Assembly: GCF_943913405.1 (NCBI RefSeq) | Contig: NZ_CALTYA010000002.1 | Span: 185,510-249,509, forward strand | Reading direction: 5' to 3' | Length of the DNA stretch: 64,000 nt | Source: an uncultured Flavobacterium sp. | Lineage (GTDB): Bacteria; Bacteroidota; Bacteroidia; Flavobacteriales; Flavobacteriaceae | Shown: one piece after another, positions 35,216-44,167 of the stretch | Position numbering within the stretch: position 1 is the first letter of the stretch | Layout: every line of letters begins with the position of its first letter | The notes under the pieces: generated by a model | Databases searched by the model: none | Told to the model about the DNA's origin: nothing | Seen by the model: only the letters and a program-made list of their open reading frames with translations | Position numbers and translations under genes: made by a program

Positions 35216-35812
35216 CTAAAGTTTCATTTTCTTGAAATAATATGATTTGTCTTCATCAGTAATTTCTCTGACCACTTTGCACGGATTTCCGACGGCAATC
35301 ACATTATCAGGAATATCTTTAGTCACTACGCTTCCCGAACCGATGACCGTATTGTTGCCAATCGTGATTCCTGGATTGATTACGACATTGCCACCGATCC
35401 ACACATTATTGCCAATTGTCACTGGAAATGCATATTCGATTCCTGTATTTCTTGGTTCAAAATGAATGGGATGTCCGGCTGTAAAAATGCTTACGTTTGG
35501 CGCAAACATCACGTTATCGCCGATTCTCACTTCGGCACAGTCTAAAATCGTGCAGTTGTAATTGCTATAAAAATTCTTCCCTATGAAAATATTATAGCCA
35601 TAATCACAACGAAAAGGCGGTTCGATATAAAATCCTTTTTCTGTTTTTCCGAAGAGCTTTTTGATGATTTCATTCCTCGGCTTTAATTCTTTTGGAGGAA
35701 GATTATTGAACTCAAAAACCAATTCCTTAGCATCTTGTCTTTCTGTAAAAAGTTCTTTCCCGTTGGCAAAATAAGGTTCGCCGGCAATCATTTTTTCTTT
35801 TTCTGTCTTCAT
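35216..35812 (-). CDS. Maltose/galactoside O-acetyltransferase family protein
   Basis: Start set at ATG 35812 (MKTEKEKMIAGEPYFA), 198 residues; a TTG five codons upstream is the alternative. The N-terminal Mac domain (EKMIAGEPYFANGKEL) precedes a left-handed beta-helix of hexapeptide repeats (VTIGNNVWIGGNVVINPGI, IGNNTVIGSGSVV) with the catalytic His in FTAGHPIHF. It O-acetylates a sugar with acetyl-CoA, like LacA/Maa/NodL; the acceptor is unknown. Confidence 0.9.
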   Translation of the reverse strand: MKTEKEKMIAGEPYFANGKELFTERQDAKELVFEFNNLPPKELKPRNEIIKKLFGKTEKGFYIEPPFRCDYGYNIFIGKNFYSNYNCTILDCAEVRIGDNVMFAPNVSIFTAGHPIHFEPRNTGIEYAFPVTIGNNVWIGGNVVINPGITIGNNTVIGSGSVVTKDIPDNVIAVGNPCKVVREITDEDKSYYFKKMKL

Positions 35813-35836
35813 TATAGTTATAGCCAAAAAGGTGAT

Positions 35837-36646
35837 TTATTCGTAAAATTCCTTGATCTCAAATTTCTTTTTTCCTGCTTTTTTGAGTTCTTCCAAAAGA
35901 TAATAGCGGTGGTAATAACCTGTCAAAACAATTATTTTCTTGCCCGGATATTTCTTTGTGTAAGCAATAATATTCTTAGCCATAGTTTTGTTTCGCAAAT
36001 CCCAGAAATCACAAAATTCATTGTATCCTTCTTTTAAGCTTACTTTTTTCCCGCTTGTAGTAGTGACTTCAATCTCTGAAAAAATCTTCTGCTCATTGAT
36101 TACTTTTCTGATTTCGTGATGCTGGTAATATTGTCGCAGTTTTGAAATACTGTCCGTTTTTGGATTGTTGAAATTAACGGCTGACAAATATCCGAAGGAA
36201 TTCAACTGATCAGTCAGTCTTCTGTATTCAGAAACAATCGTGCGCTGTTCATCCGTCAGTTTCCCTGAGCTGTAAAGGCTGTCCAAAATTCGCATCGTCG
36301 GACTCTCTGATTGCTTGATTCCTTTTTCTCTTCGGTATTGATTTCTTCCCTCAAATTCAAACGGACGAATCAATACTTCTGGATGTTTTGCAAGATAGCG
36401 CTCTGACGCATTCTGCTCATTTTCTTTTGAAGGTTCTTTGAACTTAAAATCTTTGGTAAAAAAAGTATGGTCCATTTCATGCAGAATAATATCTGGCTTG
36501 ACTTTTTCCATGATAGCATAAAGGCTGTCGGCATTATATCGGTCCATTGGCGTGTGCACGTTACCGATAACTATAATTTCACTTTTTTGGGCAAAAGAAG
36601 AAAATGCGATGCCAAAGATGGCTACAATTTTAAATACTAATTTCAT
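35837..36646 (-). CDS. Secreted TIKI/TraB-superfamily-like protein
   Basis: 269 residues with a signal peptide (IVAIFGIAFSSFAQK). The conserved-looking points are IIVIGNVHTP (a GxxH motif), PDIILHEMD, and KIIVLTGYYHRYYL near the C-terminus, the arrangement of the TIKI/TraB/ChaN haem-binding and protease-like superfamily. The assignment is by motif only. It is likely periplasmic. It sits 24 bp upstream of the acetyltransferase gene on the same strand. Confidence 0.6.
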   Translation of the reverse strand: MKLVFKIVAIFGIAFSSFAQKSEIIVIGNVHTPMDRYNADSLYAIMEKVKPDIILHEMDHTFFTKDFKFKEPSKENEQNASERYLAKHPEVLIRPFEFEGRNQYRREKGIKQSESPTMRILDSLYSSGKLTDEQRTIVSEYRRLTDQLNSFGYLSAVNFNNPKTDSISKLRQYYQHHEIRKVINEQKIFSEIEVTTTSGKKVSLKEGYNEFCDFWDLRNKTMAKNIIAYTKKYPGKKIIVLTGYYHRYYLLEELKKAGKKKFEIKEFYE

Positions 36647-36729
36647 TATCTGGAGTATGCTATTTTTATAGCTTTAAAATTTTCTTTAAAAGTAAAAAAC
36701 TATCCCAATTAAATGCTTAAGATTTCCAT

Positions 36730-36763
36730 AAAAAAGCGGGATACCATTTGCATGATATCCCGC
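36730..36763 (-). terminator. Terminator of glycine-zipper lipoprotein gene
   Basis: The stem GCGGGATA / TATCCCGC has a 12-base loop and is followed on the minus strand by TTTTTT. Confidence 0.82.
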
Positions 36764-36790
36764 CTCACTCATCGGATTTATTCTTCTTTT

Positions 36791-37234
36791 TTATTCTTTT
36801 TTCTTTTTGCTACCATCGATTATGGCTCCTGTTCCTGCACCAACTGCAGCACCAGCCAAACCTCCAATAATGGCACCCTGTCCTTTTTTCTTAGAAACTG
36901 CGGCTCCGGTAATTGCACCAGCACCAGCACCGATTACGGCACCTTTTGCAGTTGAACTCCAACCTTTTTTCTTAGTTTGCGTTGTTGTCGTTGCAGCTGT
37001 ATTTCTAGAATTTGCTGAAGCTACTCTCGCATTGGCTGCCGCTTCTTTTTCTGCTACGATAGCATTCATAGAATCGATTGTTTTTTGCTTAGCCGCTACT
37101 TCTGCTTGTCTCTTCATCGCAACCTTCATAGAATCCAGTTCACGCTGTTGCTCTAATGCTACGCTTTCTGCTTTTGTATCTCTGCATGAGGTAAAAGCTA
37201 AAGCCAGAATGGCAATATAAAGTAAGTTTTTCAT
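36791..37234 (-). CDS. Glycine-zipper lipoprotein
   Basis: Start set at ATG 37234 (MKNLLYIAILALAFTSCRD), 147 residues; a longer frame upstream lacks coding character. Cys17 is the probable lipidation site. A Lys/Ala/Glu-rich coiled-coil stretch (EQQRELDSMKVAMKRQAEV) leads to a glycine zipper (GAVIGAGAGAITGAAV, GAIIGGLAGAAVGAGTGAII), like YMGG/OmpA-linker-type zippers that insert in the outer membrane. It is probably an outer-membrane or stress lipoprotein. Confidence 0.82.
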   Translation of the reverse strand: MKNLLYIAILALAFTSCRDTKAESVALEQQRELDSMKVAMKRQAEVAAKQKTIDSMNAIVAEKEAAANARVASANSRNTAATTTTQTKKKGWSSTAKGAVIGAGAGAITGAAVSKKKGQGAIIGGLAGAAVGAGTGAIIDGSKKKKE

Positions 37235-37334
37235 GACGTTTCTATTTAGATTATTTGTAATTGTAAAGATAGAACGGGAAAAAGTACAAAGTCTTATAAA
37301 ATTACTTGTTAATCTTACAGAAATTACAGGAACA

Positions 37335-38939
37335 TCAATAGTTATTTTTAAGAATTTTAAAAGTCTTTTTAGCTCCTTTCGATACCTCAACTGTTATGAA
37401 ATAAGCCCCGTCATTGCCTTTAATATCAACAACAACTTTGTTTTGATCAGCAATTTCAAATTGCTGTATTGTCTTTCCTAAAATATCAGTCTGGGTAATC
37501 TTGCCTGAAAATGGGCTGGCAAAAGCAATGGTTGCATATTGAGCTGTTGGGTTTGGGAAAATCTTAACCGTGGAAAGCACCAGCTCTTCTCTTGAAAGGC
37601 TATTCGGCGCCAGCTTTACCGCCCAATAATCTGTCCCGCCCCTGTTGCTTTCATTTTTTTCTCCTGATATTGGTGAATTTGAATAACCTGCTAAAAAATA
37701 TCCTCCGTCTGGCGTGGGATGAATGCCTTCAATTCCTTCATTTTCACTTCCTCCAAGAGTCTTCTGCCCAATAATATTCCCTGTGCTATCCAGCAAGACT
37801 GCCCAGAAATCTCCTTCGCCTCTTGAATTTTCAGTTTTATCGCCTGAAATGTTTGAAAGCGAAGCCCCTCCCAGAAGATAGTTCCCATCTGGTGCTTGCG
37901 ACAGACAATAAAGACTTTGGCTTGCATTGCCTCCTATAGACTTCTGCCATTCAGTGACACCCGCGCTATTCAGCTTAATGACCCAATAATCACCTGTCCC
38001 TTTCAAGGCTTCGGTCTTATCGGCGCTGATTCCTGAATAAGAAGTCCCGCCTACTAAAACACCGCCATCCTGGCAAGCAATTAGGTCTTCAAGCATATCG
38101 ACCTCATGGCCACCCAATGTGCGCTGCCATTCGATGGCTCCCACACTGCTCAATTTTAATATCCAATAGTCGCTATAGCGATTAACAGACCTTCTGTTTT
38201 CAGTCTTCTCAAAAGAAGCGTTGGACACCGAGTTTCCTCCAATGACATAGCCACCGTCAAGTGCCTGTTTTACAGAGATCAACTCATCAACATCATTGCC
38301 TCCAATGGTCTTCTGCCATTCGATAGCACCCGTGCTATTTAACTTCAGCACCCAGTAATCACCGCTCGTAAAACCTGATATTTCTCTGCAGTTTTCTGTT
38401 TTTTCGCCACTAATGCTAGAGCTCGACACGCCACCTAAAAAATAGCCTCCATCACTCGTCTGCACTAGCGAGCGCAGTCCATCGCCTTGAGTGCCTCCGA
38501 TGGTGCGCTGCCATTCTATACTGCCCAGGCTGTTGAGTTTTATGATCCAATAATCGGCTCCTCCCCTAGAATTTTCAGTCTTGTCGCCTGAAATATTTGA
38601 AGAGGAAGTACCGCCCAACATAAAGCCTCCGTCTGAAGTAGTTATGACAATTCCAGTTTTTTCTTCCCCGCTTCCTCCAATAGTTTTCTGCCATTGGGGG
38701 CGCCCTCCATCGCCGAGCTTGACAATCCAAAAATCAGTACTGCCTTTTGAATTTTCGGTCTTATCGCCAGAAGCGCCAGAAAGCGTTATCCCTCCCATTA
38801 TATATCCATCATTGGCAACGGCGCTAGAATAGATCCAATCGTGATCGTTCCCGCCCATGGTTTTTTGCCATTCTATCGCTGTCTGTGCCTGGAGATTTGC
38901 TAAAAAAAACAGGCCGATGAAGAGATGAATTGGTTTCAT
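37335..38939 (-). CDS. Secreted beta-propeller repeat protein with T9SS sorting domain
   Basis: 534 residues with a signal peptide (LFIGLFFLANLQAQ). Seven tandem repeats of about 55-65 residues follow the pattern W-Q-[KR]-[ST]-[IML]-G-G ... DGGY-x-[LI]-GG ... SG-[DE]-KTEN ... DYW-[IV]-[IV]-KL, expected to form a seven-bladed propeller. The C-terminal ~75 residues (VKIFPNPTAQYATIAF ... KTFKILKNN) are a type A T9SS sorting domain. It is a surface or secreted protein, perhaps adhesive. It lies 3 bp downstream of the metalloprotease gene in the same operon. Confidence 0.85.
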   Translation of the reverse strand: MKPIHLFIGLFFLANLQAQTAIEWQKTMGGNDHDWIYSSAVANDGYIMGGITLSGASGDKTENSKGSTDFWIVKLGDGGRPQWQKTIGGSGEEKTGIVITTSDGGFMLGGTSSSNISGDKTENSRGGADYWIIKLNSLGSIEWQRTIGGTQGDGLRSLVQTSDGGYFLGGVSSSSISGEKTENCREISGFTSGDYWVLKLNSTGAIEWQKTIGGNDVDELISVKQALDGGYVIGGNSVSNASFEKTENRRSVNRYSDYWILKLSSVGAIEWQRTLGGHEVDMLEDLIACQDGGVLVGGTSYSGISADKTEALKGTGDYWVIKLNSAGVTEWQKSIGGNASQSLYCLSQAPDGNYLLGGASLSNISGDKTENSRGEGDFWAVLLDSTGNIIGQKTLGGSENEGIEGIHPTPDGGYFLAGYSNSPISGEKNESNRGGTDYWAVKLAPNSLSREELVLSTVKIFPNPTAQYATIAFASPFSGKITQTDILGKTIQQFEIADQNKVVVDIKGNDGAYFITVEVSKGAKKTFKILKNNY

Positions 38940-38942
38940 ATA

Positions 38943-40328
38943 TTATTGTTTATAAATTACGGTCTGCATTGCGGCGCCACTTTCGGTTTCTTTTTTAACG
39001 ATGTGGTACTGCTGAGGCTCCAGCGTTTCATAAACCTGAGCATCATTTACTTCTGTTTCGCTTAAAATTCTTGTCGTCAGGTTTGTCGAGCCCAAAAATG
39101 GCATTGAAACAATCTGCCCGCGAACCAAGCGCTCAGTCGTGCAAACCACCTGTTTTGTTATATCGCGCGGCACAAGAACATCAGCAGCCGGATTCACTTG
39201 ATTGATCTTGACAAAAAAGCTTCCCGGAGTAGTAAAGGTACCAATTTCATTTATTCCTGCAGTAACAGGATGAGGACTTTCGCGATCAAAAACATAATCA
39301 AACCCTTTTTGATAGCGGTGCACTTCTAATTTGTTTCTGCACACCGTTCCTGTTCCATCGCCATTATCGGTTACGCTGACAATGGTCTGCCCGCCTTTGG
39401 CTTTTATATCAAAAGCTTGATATAAGCTTGCGATCGTGTTATAGGTCTGCCTTACATGATACATGCTTGGGTTTTGTAAATAAGAACGCATTCTCTCCAC
39501 CTGTCCTGGCGTAAAATTATAAGGACACGGGCTCGTAGTTTCATAGCTCATATAATTATTAGGAATAAGGTTAACATAGGGTTCTCCTATGCAATCCTTA
39601 AAATTTGGATCATAATTATAAACGCAATTCGTAAAATTATTCGGTCTTGAAACATGCGCTGGAGTATCTTCTACTGCATCGCCTGCATAATCTGCATTAT
39701 AATTAGGATCGTTTCTGTCTCTGGTGACATGCTCGCAGAACTCAGTACCTGCGCTTTCATCAAAAATATGATGAAGATTCAAACAATGTCCCATTTCATG
39801 TGGCACGACATCTTTAATGAAATAAGGCAGCAAAGCATAATAGCTAAAAACAGCCCTGGTATTTCCCCCACTCGCATAACCCGTATAACCACCTGCATTA
39901 TTAACTACATAAAGATTATACGCATCATAGCGGTGTACGCCAAGGTTACTTATGTTCGTGCTATTACCCGTATTCGTGATGTCATTCCAGATTTCCTGCA
40001 TCCCAATATATTTAAAATAAATATTATAAGGATTATAAGTCACATTGAGCAGCTTAACGACGTCTAGCACCTCATTTTCTCCAAAAACACCACCAAAAGT
40101 TCCAAAATCTTCTGGATTATTTGTATCATAAAACAATCCATTACCATCTTTGATAACATGAAAATAAACATTCAGCACATAACGGGTGTCTGGGTCATAG
40201 ACAAAATTAACTGGGGGAGTTGGGCGTTCAGTCAGGCGCGGGGGAGCTTCAGTACCACAAACAAAAGAAGTTTGTGATTTTGCCATCATTGAGAAAAGCA
40301 AGCACAAAATAAATGTAATCTTTTTCAT
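38943..40328 (-). CDS. Secreted M43-like zinc metalloprotease
   Basis: Start set at ATG 40328 (MKKITFILCLLFSMM), 461 residues with a signal peptide ending near AKSQ. The metzincin motif is HEMGHCLNLHH (three His, catalytic Glu), with LIPNNYMSYE serving as Met-turn. Flanking Cys pairs (EFCEHV, NCVYNY, DCIGE, SPCPYNF) suggest disulfides. Unlike the M43 protease at 2671 it lacks an evident type A T9SS domain; its C-terminal part is unrecognised. It may use another sorting type or rely on the operon partner downstream. Confidence 0.82.
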   Translation of the reverse strand: MKKITFILCLLFSMMAKSQTSFVCGTEAPPRLTERPTPPVNFVYDPDTRYVLNVYFHVIKDGNGLFYDTNNPEDFGTFGGVFGENEVLDVVKLLNVTYNPYNIYFKYIGMQEIWNDITNTGNSTNISNLGVHRYDAYNLYVVNNAGGYTGYASGGNTRAVFSYYALLPYFIKDVVPHEMGHCLNLHHIFDESAGTEFCEHVTRDRNDPNYNADYAGDAVEDTPAHVSRPNNFTNCVYNYDPNFKDCIGEPYVNLIPNNYMSYETTSPCPYNFTPGQVERMRSYLQNPSMYHVRQTYNTIASLYQAFDIKAKGGQTIVSVTDNGDGTGTVCRNKLEVHRYQKGFDYVFDRESPHPVTAGINEIGTFTTPGSFFVKINQVNPAADVLVPRDITKQVVCTTERLVRGQIVSMPFLGSTNLTTRILSETEVNDAQVYETLEPQQYHIVKKETESGAAMQTVIYKQ

Positions 40329-40463
40329 GTAAAATAGTTGTTTAAGTTGAAACAAACGTAATAAAAAAATTCTTACTTTTTTAAAATAGAAGTGAAATTT
40401 TTAAACATAATTTACTTATTCCTAACAATATATGTCTTTATACAACAATAAATATCTTCTTGT

Positions 40464-40591
40464 AAACCCCTTTAAAAAAGCTTAAATTTTTTCATTTTTA
40501 AAGGGGTTTTGTTCGAGGTTCGTTCGAGGATTGTTGCACTTTGTTCGGTAAAAAGGTCATTTTGTCGAACAACCCCCGAACAAAGGTGCAA
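40464..40591. other. Structured non-coding region with inverted repeats
   Basis: Within the 626-bp gap between the protease and feoA genes. A perfect 15-bp stem AAACCCCTTTAAAAA / TTTTTAAAGGGGTTT lies at 40464-40478 and 40495-40509. Then come GTTCGAGG twice (40511, 40522) and an inverted repeat TTGCACTTTGTTCGG / CCGAACAAAGGTGCAA at 40534-40548 and 40576-40591 (one extra G). GTTCG appears three times and CGAAC twice in 71 bases. A small ncRNA, leader or protein-binding site are all possible. From 40600 to 40895 the gap holds only AT-rich sequence with nothing recognisable. Confidence 0.55.
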
Positions 40592-40895
40592 TAAAGCTCC
40601 TAAAAAACGAGCAAAATTCAGCTGTTGTTTTATCTCGTTTTTGAGTAAAAACACAACTCGAAGAATTACGCAGAAAACCTACTAAAAAAAGACAAATTAA
40701 AACTTGTCGAAAAACAAGATTTAAAAAGAAAATAAAGCTTGCTTTTTTAACGCCTTTTATAGCAAAAAAACAATTCTTACTATTGACAATTCAGCAGAAT
40801 TTGAAAATTTAATATTTTAGAAATACGTAGTTCTTAAAAATTAACATCGGCATAACCTTAAAAGCCAACACCTTTTACCCAAAACCCTATAGAGA

Positions 40896-40928
40896 TTGAC
40901 CCAAACCAAAATAATTTCCTTACTTTTG
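40896..40928 (+). promoter_or_regulatory. feoAB promoter
   Basis: TTG at 40896-40898 and TACTTTTG at 40921-40928 match the Bacteroidota consensus TTG/TAnnTTTG with a 22-base spacer. The expected start of transcription is near 40935, leaving a very short leader. Confidence 0.7.
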
Positions 40929-40929
40929 C

Positions 40930-40953
40930 AATCTAAATTCAATCTAAATTAGA
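40930..40953. promoter_or_regulatory. Probable DtxR/MntR-type operator at feoA
   Basis: AATCTAAATTC and AATCTAAATTAG form a direct repeat; the second holds the palindrome TCTAAATTAGA (40943-40953). It overlaps the expected transcription start and abuts the feoA start codon. The TCTAAA half-site recurs at 46098-46113 beside the Nramp/TonB-receptor genes, so regulation by the DtxR-family product of 43475-44131 is likely. Confidence 0.5.
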
Positions 40954-40954
40954 C

Positions 40955-41185
40955 TTGAAAACGCTTGCAGATCTAAAAATTGGCCAAAAGGCGCTCATCC
41001 TCGATTTTAATATTGACACGATTCCCCTTAAACTTCTTGAAATGGGATGCCTTCCTGGCAATAGTGTGGAAATGTTACAAATCGCACCGCTTGGAGACCC
41101 GATTTATATCAATGTAAACGACAGCCATGTGGCTATCAGAATAGAAACGGCCAGCGAAATCAATATAGAAATCGTTAGCGAATAA
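40955..41185 (+). CDS. feoA: Ferrous iron transport protein A
   Basis: 76 residues with the FeoA SH3-like fold: LADLKIGQKALILDF, LLEMGCLPGNSVEML, GDPIYINVNDSHVAIRIE. The only sensible start is TTG at 40955, immediately after the operator palindrome. FeoA is a small cytosolic partner of FeoB. It precedes feoB by 4 bp in one operon. Confidence 0.92.
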   Translation: MKTLADLKIGQKALILDFNIDTIPLKLLEMGCLPGNSVEMLQIAPLGDPIYINVNDSHVAIRIETASEINIEIVSE

Positions 41186-41189
41186 TACT

Positions 41190-43295
41190 ATGAGCCACAA
41201 AAATCTAAAAGTAGCCTTAATAGGAAACCCAAATGTGGGTAAAACATCTGTATTCAACCAGCTTACGGGCCTGAAACAGCAGGTTGGGAATTACCCAGGA
41301 ATCACGGTCGAAAAGAAAATCGGTTTCTGCAAGCTGAACGAAAATGTCAAGGCGACCATTCTTGATTTGCCTGGAACTTACAGCCTAAACGCCAGTTCTA
41401 TCGACGAAAATGTGGTGATAGAATTGCTTTTAAATAAAAACGATGCCAATTATCCTGATGTAGCGGTCGTGGTCACGGAAGTAGAAAATCTGAAAAGAAA
41501 TCTATTGCTGTTTACCCAAATCAAAGATCTTGAGATTCCGACAATTTTGGTCATCAATATGGCAGACCGTATGGATTATAAGGGAATTTCATTAGACATT
41601 CCTTATCTTGAAGAACAGCTGAAAACGAAAATTGCGCTGATCAGTTCGAGAAAAAATCAAGGAATCGATACGCTGAAAAACCTCATCGCCGATTATAAAA
41701 ATCTTTCTTCAGAGCCTTGCCTGAACGCTTCAAGCATTGATCCTGATTATTTCAACAATTTGCGCCATGTCTTTCCAAAAGAACTGCTTTATAAATTGTG
41801 GCTTGTCATTACGCAGGACGTAAATTTCGGAAACCTAGAAAGACAAGAAATCACCGAAAAATCATTTGCAAAATCAAATCCGGAGCTGAAGAAAATGCAG
41901 CAGAAGGAAACCATAAAAAGATACCAGTTTATCAATGACGTTTTGAAAGTCGGCTATCAAGTCGATGTAGCAAAAGCCAAGGGAATTCGCACGAAGCTTG
42001 ACAAAATCTTGACGCATAAAATCTATGGCTATTTAATTTTCTTCGGAATCTTGATGCTCATCTTCCAGTCGGTATTTTCTTGGTCAAGCATTCCGATGGA
42101 TTTCATTGACGAATCGTTTGCATCGCTGGCTTCTTACGCAAAAACACACTTGAATCCGGGCGTTCTGACTGACCTGATTTCTGAAGGAATTATTCCGGGA
42201 ATTGGCGGCGTTGTCATTTTTATTCCGCAAATTGCCTTCCTTTTCTTGTTTATTTCCGTCTTGGAAGAAAGCGGTTACATGAGCCGCGTAGTCTTTTTGA
42301 TGGATAAAATAATGCGAAGATTTGGCCTTAGCGGTAAAAGCGTCGTGCCTTTGATTTCGGGTACGGCTTGTGCTATTCCTGCAATTATGGCTGCACGAAA
42401 TATTGAAAACTGGAAAGAAAGATTGATTACGATTTTAGTCACGCCTTTCACCACATGTTCCGCAAGATTGCCTGTTTATGCCATCTTGATTGCCTTGATT
42501 ATTCCTGACGAAAGACTCTTTGGTATCATAAATTTACAAGGACTGACTTTGATGATTTTATATCTTTTAGGTTTTGGAATGGCGGTATTCTCAGCTTATG
42601 TCCTGAACAAGATTTTGAAGTTAAAAGCCAAGTCTTATTTCGTAGTTGAAATGCCGAATTACAGATTGCCTCTGTTTAAAAACGTAGCGATCAACGTAAT
42701 TGAAAAAACCAAAGCGTTTGTTTTTGGAGCTGGAAAAATCATCTTGGCTTTGTCTATAATCTTATGGTTTCTAGGCTCTCACGGTCCGGGTGAAAATTTT
42801 GCGAATGCAGAAAAAATCGTAACCGAAATGCCCGAAAACATTGATGCTCCAGAGGAAGTAATTCAAGACGAAATTGCTTCTTTTCAGTTGGAAAATTCCT
42901 ATATCGGGATTATTGGGAAAAGCATAGAACCAGTCATCAGTCCACTAGGATATGATTGGAAAATAGGAATTGCCGTAGTTACTTCTTTTGCAGCGCGCGA
43001 GGTCTTTGTAGGCACGTTAGCCACGATTTACAACGTAGGAAGCCACAGCGAAGAAGAAGTCACGATCAAAAATAGAATGGAAGCGGAAGTCGATCCAATT
43101 ACGGGCAAGCCGATTTTCAATTTTGCGACGGGTATTTCCTTATTGCTGTTTTATGCTTTTGCCATGCAATGTATCAGCACGCTGGCAATTACGAGAAAAG
43201 AAACGAATTCTTGGAAATGGCCAATGTTTCAGCTGGTTTTCATGAGCACTTTTGCTTACACGGTTTCGCTGCTGGCTTATCAGATTCTAAAATAA
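41190..43295 (+). CDS. feoB: Ferrous iron transport protein B
   Basis: 701 residues. The N-terminal G domain has G1 GNPNVGKTS (about 12-20), G3 DLPGTYSL and G4 NMAD; then a helical GDI domain; then the membrane domain with the two Gate motifs (IPGIGGVVIFIPQI; SGTACAIPAIMAARN; TPFTTCSARLPVYAI with conserved Cys) and a C-terminal set of helices. It imports Fe2+ across the inner membrane. Central gene of the feo operon. Confidence 0.96.
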   Translation: MSHKNLKVALIGNPNVGKTSVFNQLTGLKQQVGNYPGITVEKKIGFCKLNENVKATILDLPGTYSLNASSIDENVVIELLLNKNDANYPDVAVVVTEVENLKRNLLLFTQIKDLEIPTILVINMADRMDYKGISLDIPYLEEQLKTKIALISSRKNQGIDTLKNLIADYKNLSSEPCLNASSIDPDYFNNLRHVFPKELLYKLWLVITQDVNFGNLERQEITEKSFAKSNPELKKMQQKETIKRYQFINDVLKVGYQVDVAKAKGIRTKLDKILTHKIYGYLIFFGILMLIFQSVFSWSSIPMDFIDESFASLASYAKTHLNPGVLTDLISEGIIPGIGGVVIFIPQIAFLFLFISVLEESGYMSRVVFLMDKIMRRFGLSGKSVVPLISGTACAIPAIMAARNIENWKERLITILVTPFTTCSARLPVYAILIALIIPDERLFGIINLQGLTLMILYLLGFGMAVFSAYVLNKILKLKAKSYFVVEMPNYRLPLFKNVAINVIEKTKAFVFGAGKIILALSIILWFLGSHGPGENFANAEKIVTEMPENIDAPEEVIQDEIASFQLENSYIGIIGKSIEPVISPLGYDWKIGIAVVTSFAAREVFVGTLATIYNVGSHSEEEVTIKNRMEAEVDPITGKPIFNFATGISLLLFYAFAMQCISTLAITRKETNSWKWPMFQLVFMSTFAYTVSLLAYQILK

Positions 43296-43349
43296 GAGTT
43301 TATGCTTTTTTTGGGACAAACAAAACCCACTAGTTTTTAACTTTGCACT

Positions 43350-43478
43350 ATGGATTTACAGACCGTCATAATGTATGTTTTGGTTGCCGGAGCGTTCGCT
43401 TTTCTGGTCAAGAAATTCTTTTTCAAAAAGAAGAAAAAATCAGGCGATTGCGGCAATGGCGACTGCAGATGCAGTTAA
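43350..43478 (+). CDS. FeoB-associated Cys-rich membrane protein
   Basis: A 42-residue frame: one membrane helix (VIMYVLVAGAFAFLV), a Lys-rich cytosolic stretch (KKFFFKKKKKSG) and a Cys-rich end DCGNGDCRCS. This is the layout of the small FeoB-associated protein (sometimes compared with FeoC) found after feoB. It lies 54 bp downstream of feoB. Its last four bases overlap the convergent mntR gene. Confidence 0.85.
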   Translation: MDLQTVIMYVLVAGAFAFLVKKFFFKKKKKSGDCGNGDCRCS

Positions 43479-44131
43479 ATTAACTTCACAAAAAGGTTGC
43501 CTGCAATTTTGCTTGAAATAACCAATTCCTTACCGTTTACTTTTATTTTTAACGAAGCATCGAAACTTTCCTTGGAAACAAATTCAATCTTTGAGCCAAG
43601 CGCAATTTCCTGCTTGTCTAGATATTTCAAAAATTCAGAAGACGTATCTTTTACCCCAACACAGATTCCGGTTTGATTTTCAGATAATTCAGAAAGCAGC
43701 TGTTTTTCAACCTTTATAATTCTTCCATTACTATCCGGAATCGGGTCGCCATGCGGATCTTCCGTAGGATTTCCTAAAAAATCATCCAACTTATTTATTA
43801 ATTTTTCAGACTTGATATGTTCCAACTGTTCAGCGATATCATGTACCTCATCCCAAGAAAAATCTAATTTATCTACTAAAAAAACTTCCCATAAACGGTG
43901 TTTTCTAACAATCATTTTAGCAGCCAATTTTCCTTGATCTGTCAATGAAACACCTTGGTATTTTATATAGTGAATCAGATTTTTATCAGCCAATTTCTTC
44001 AGCATATCCGTTACAGACGATGCTTTTGTGTCCATTTTTTCAGCAATAGCATTAGTACTGCACACATCAGAATCGACAGCATTGGTCAAGTGATAGATTG
44101 TTTTTAGGTAATTTTCTTCTGAAAAAGTCAT
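43475..44131 (-). CDS. mntR: DtxR/MntR-family metal-dependent repressor
   Basis: 218 residues: a winged-helix DNA-binding domain (NYLKTIYHLTNAVDSDVCST, KASSVTDMLKKLADKNLI), a dimerisation and metal-binding domain (RKHRLWEVFLVDKL, HDIAEQLEHIKSEKL, DPHGDPIP with conserved Glu/His ligands) and a C-terminal FeoA/SH3-like domain. With Fe2+ or Mn2+ bound it should repress uptake genes. It lies between feo and the Nramp gene, both bordered by matching palindromic sites. Confidence 0.92.
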   Translation of the reverse strand: MTFSEENYLKTIYHLTNAVDSDVCSTNAIAEKMDTKASSVTDMLKKLADKNLIHYIKYQGVSLTDQGKLAAKMIVRKHRLWEVFLVDKLDFSWDEVHDIAEQLEHIKSEKLINKLDDFLGNPTEDPHGDPIPDSNGRIIKVEKQLLSELSENQTGICVGVKDTSSEFLKYLDKQEIALGSKIEFVSKESFDASLKIKVNGKELVISSKIAGNLFVKLI

Positions 44132-44167
44132 CTTTTGGGTATTAGATTTTTGGTAAAAGGCTTTGGG

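Noticed and set aside
37335..38939. Regularly spaced repeats that could suggest a CRISPR-like or satellite array
   Set aside because: The period (~165-195 bp) corresponds to 55-65 codons in one open frame; it is the seven-repeat propeller protein.
40472..40654. A 60-codon minus-strand frame in the long intergenic gap before feoA
   Set aside because: It runs through both inverted repeats, has no promoter or flanking partner, and its composition follows the repeats rather than coding sequence.
40600..40954. A riboswitch upstream of feoA
   Set aside because: The promoter is at 40896-40928 and the leader is only about 20 bases, too short for a riboswitch; the upstream AT-rich part shows no known aptamer pattern.
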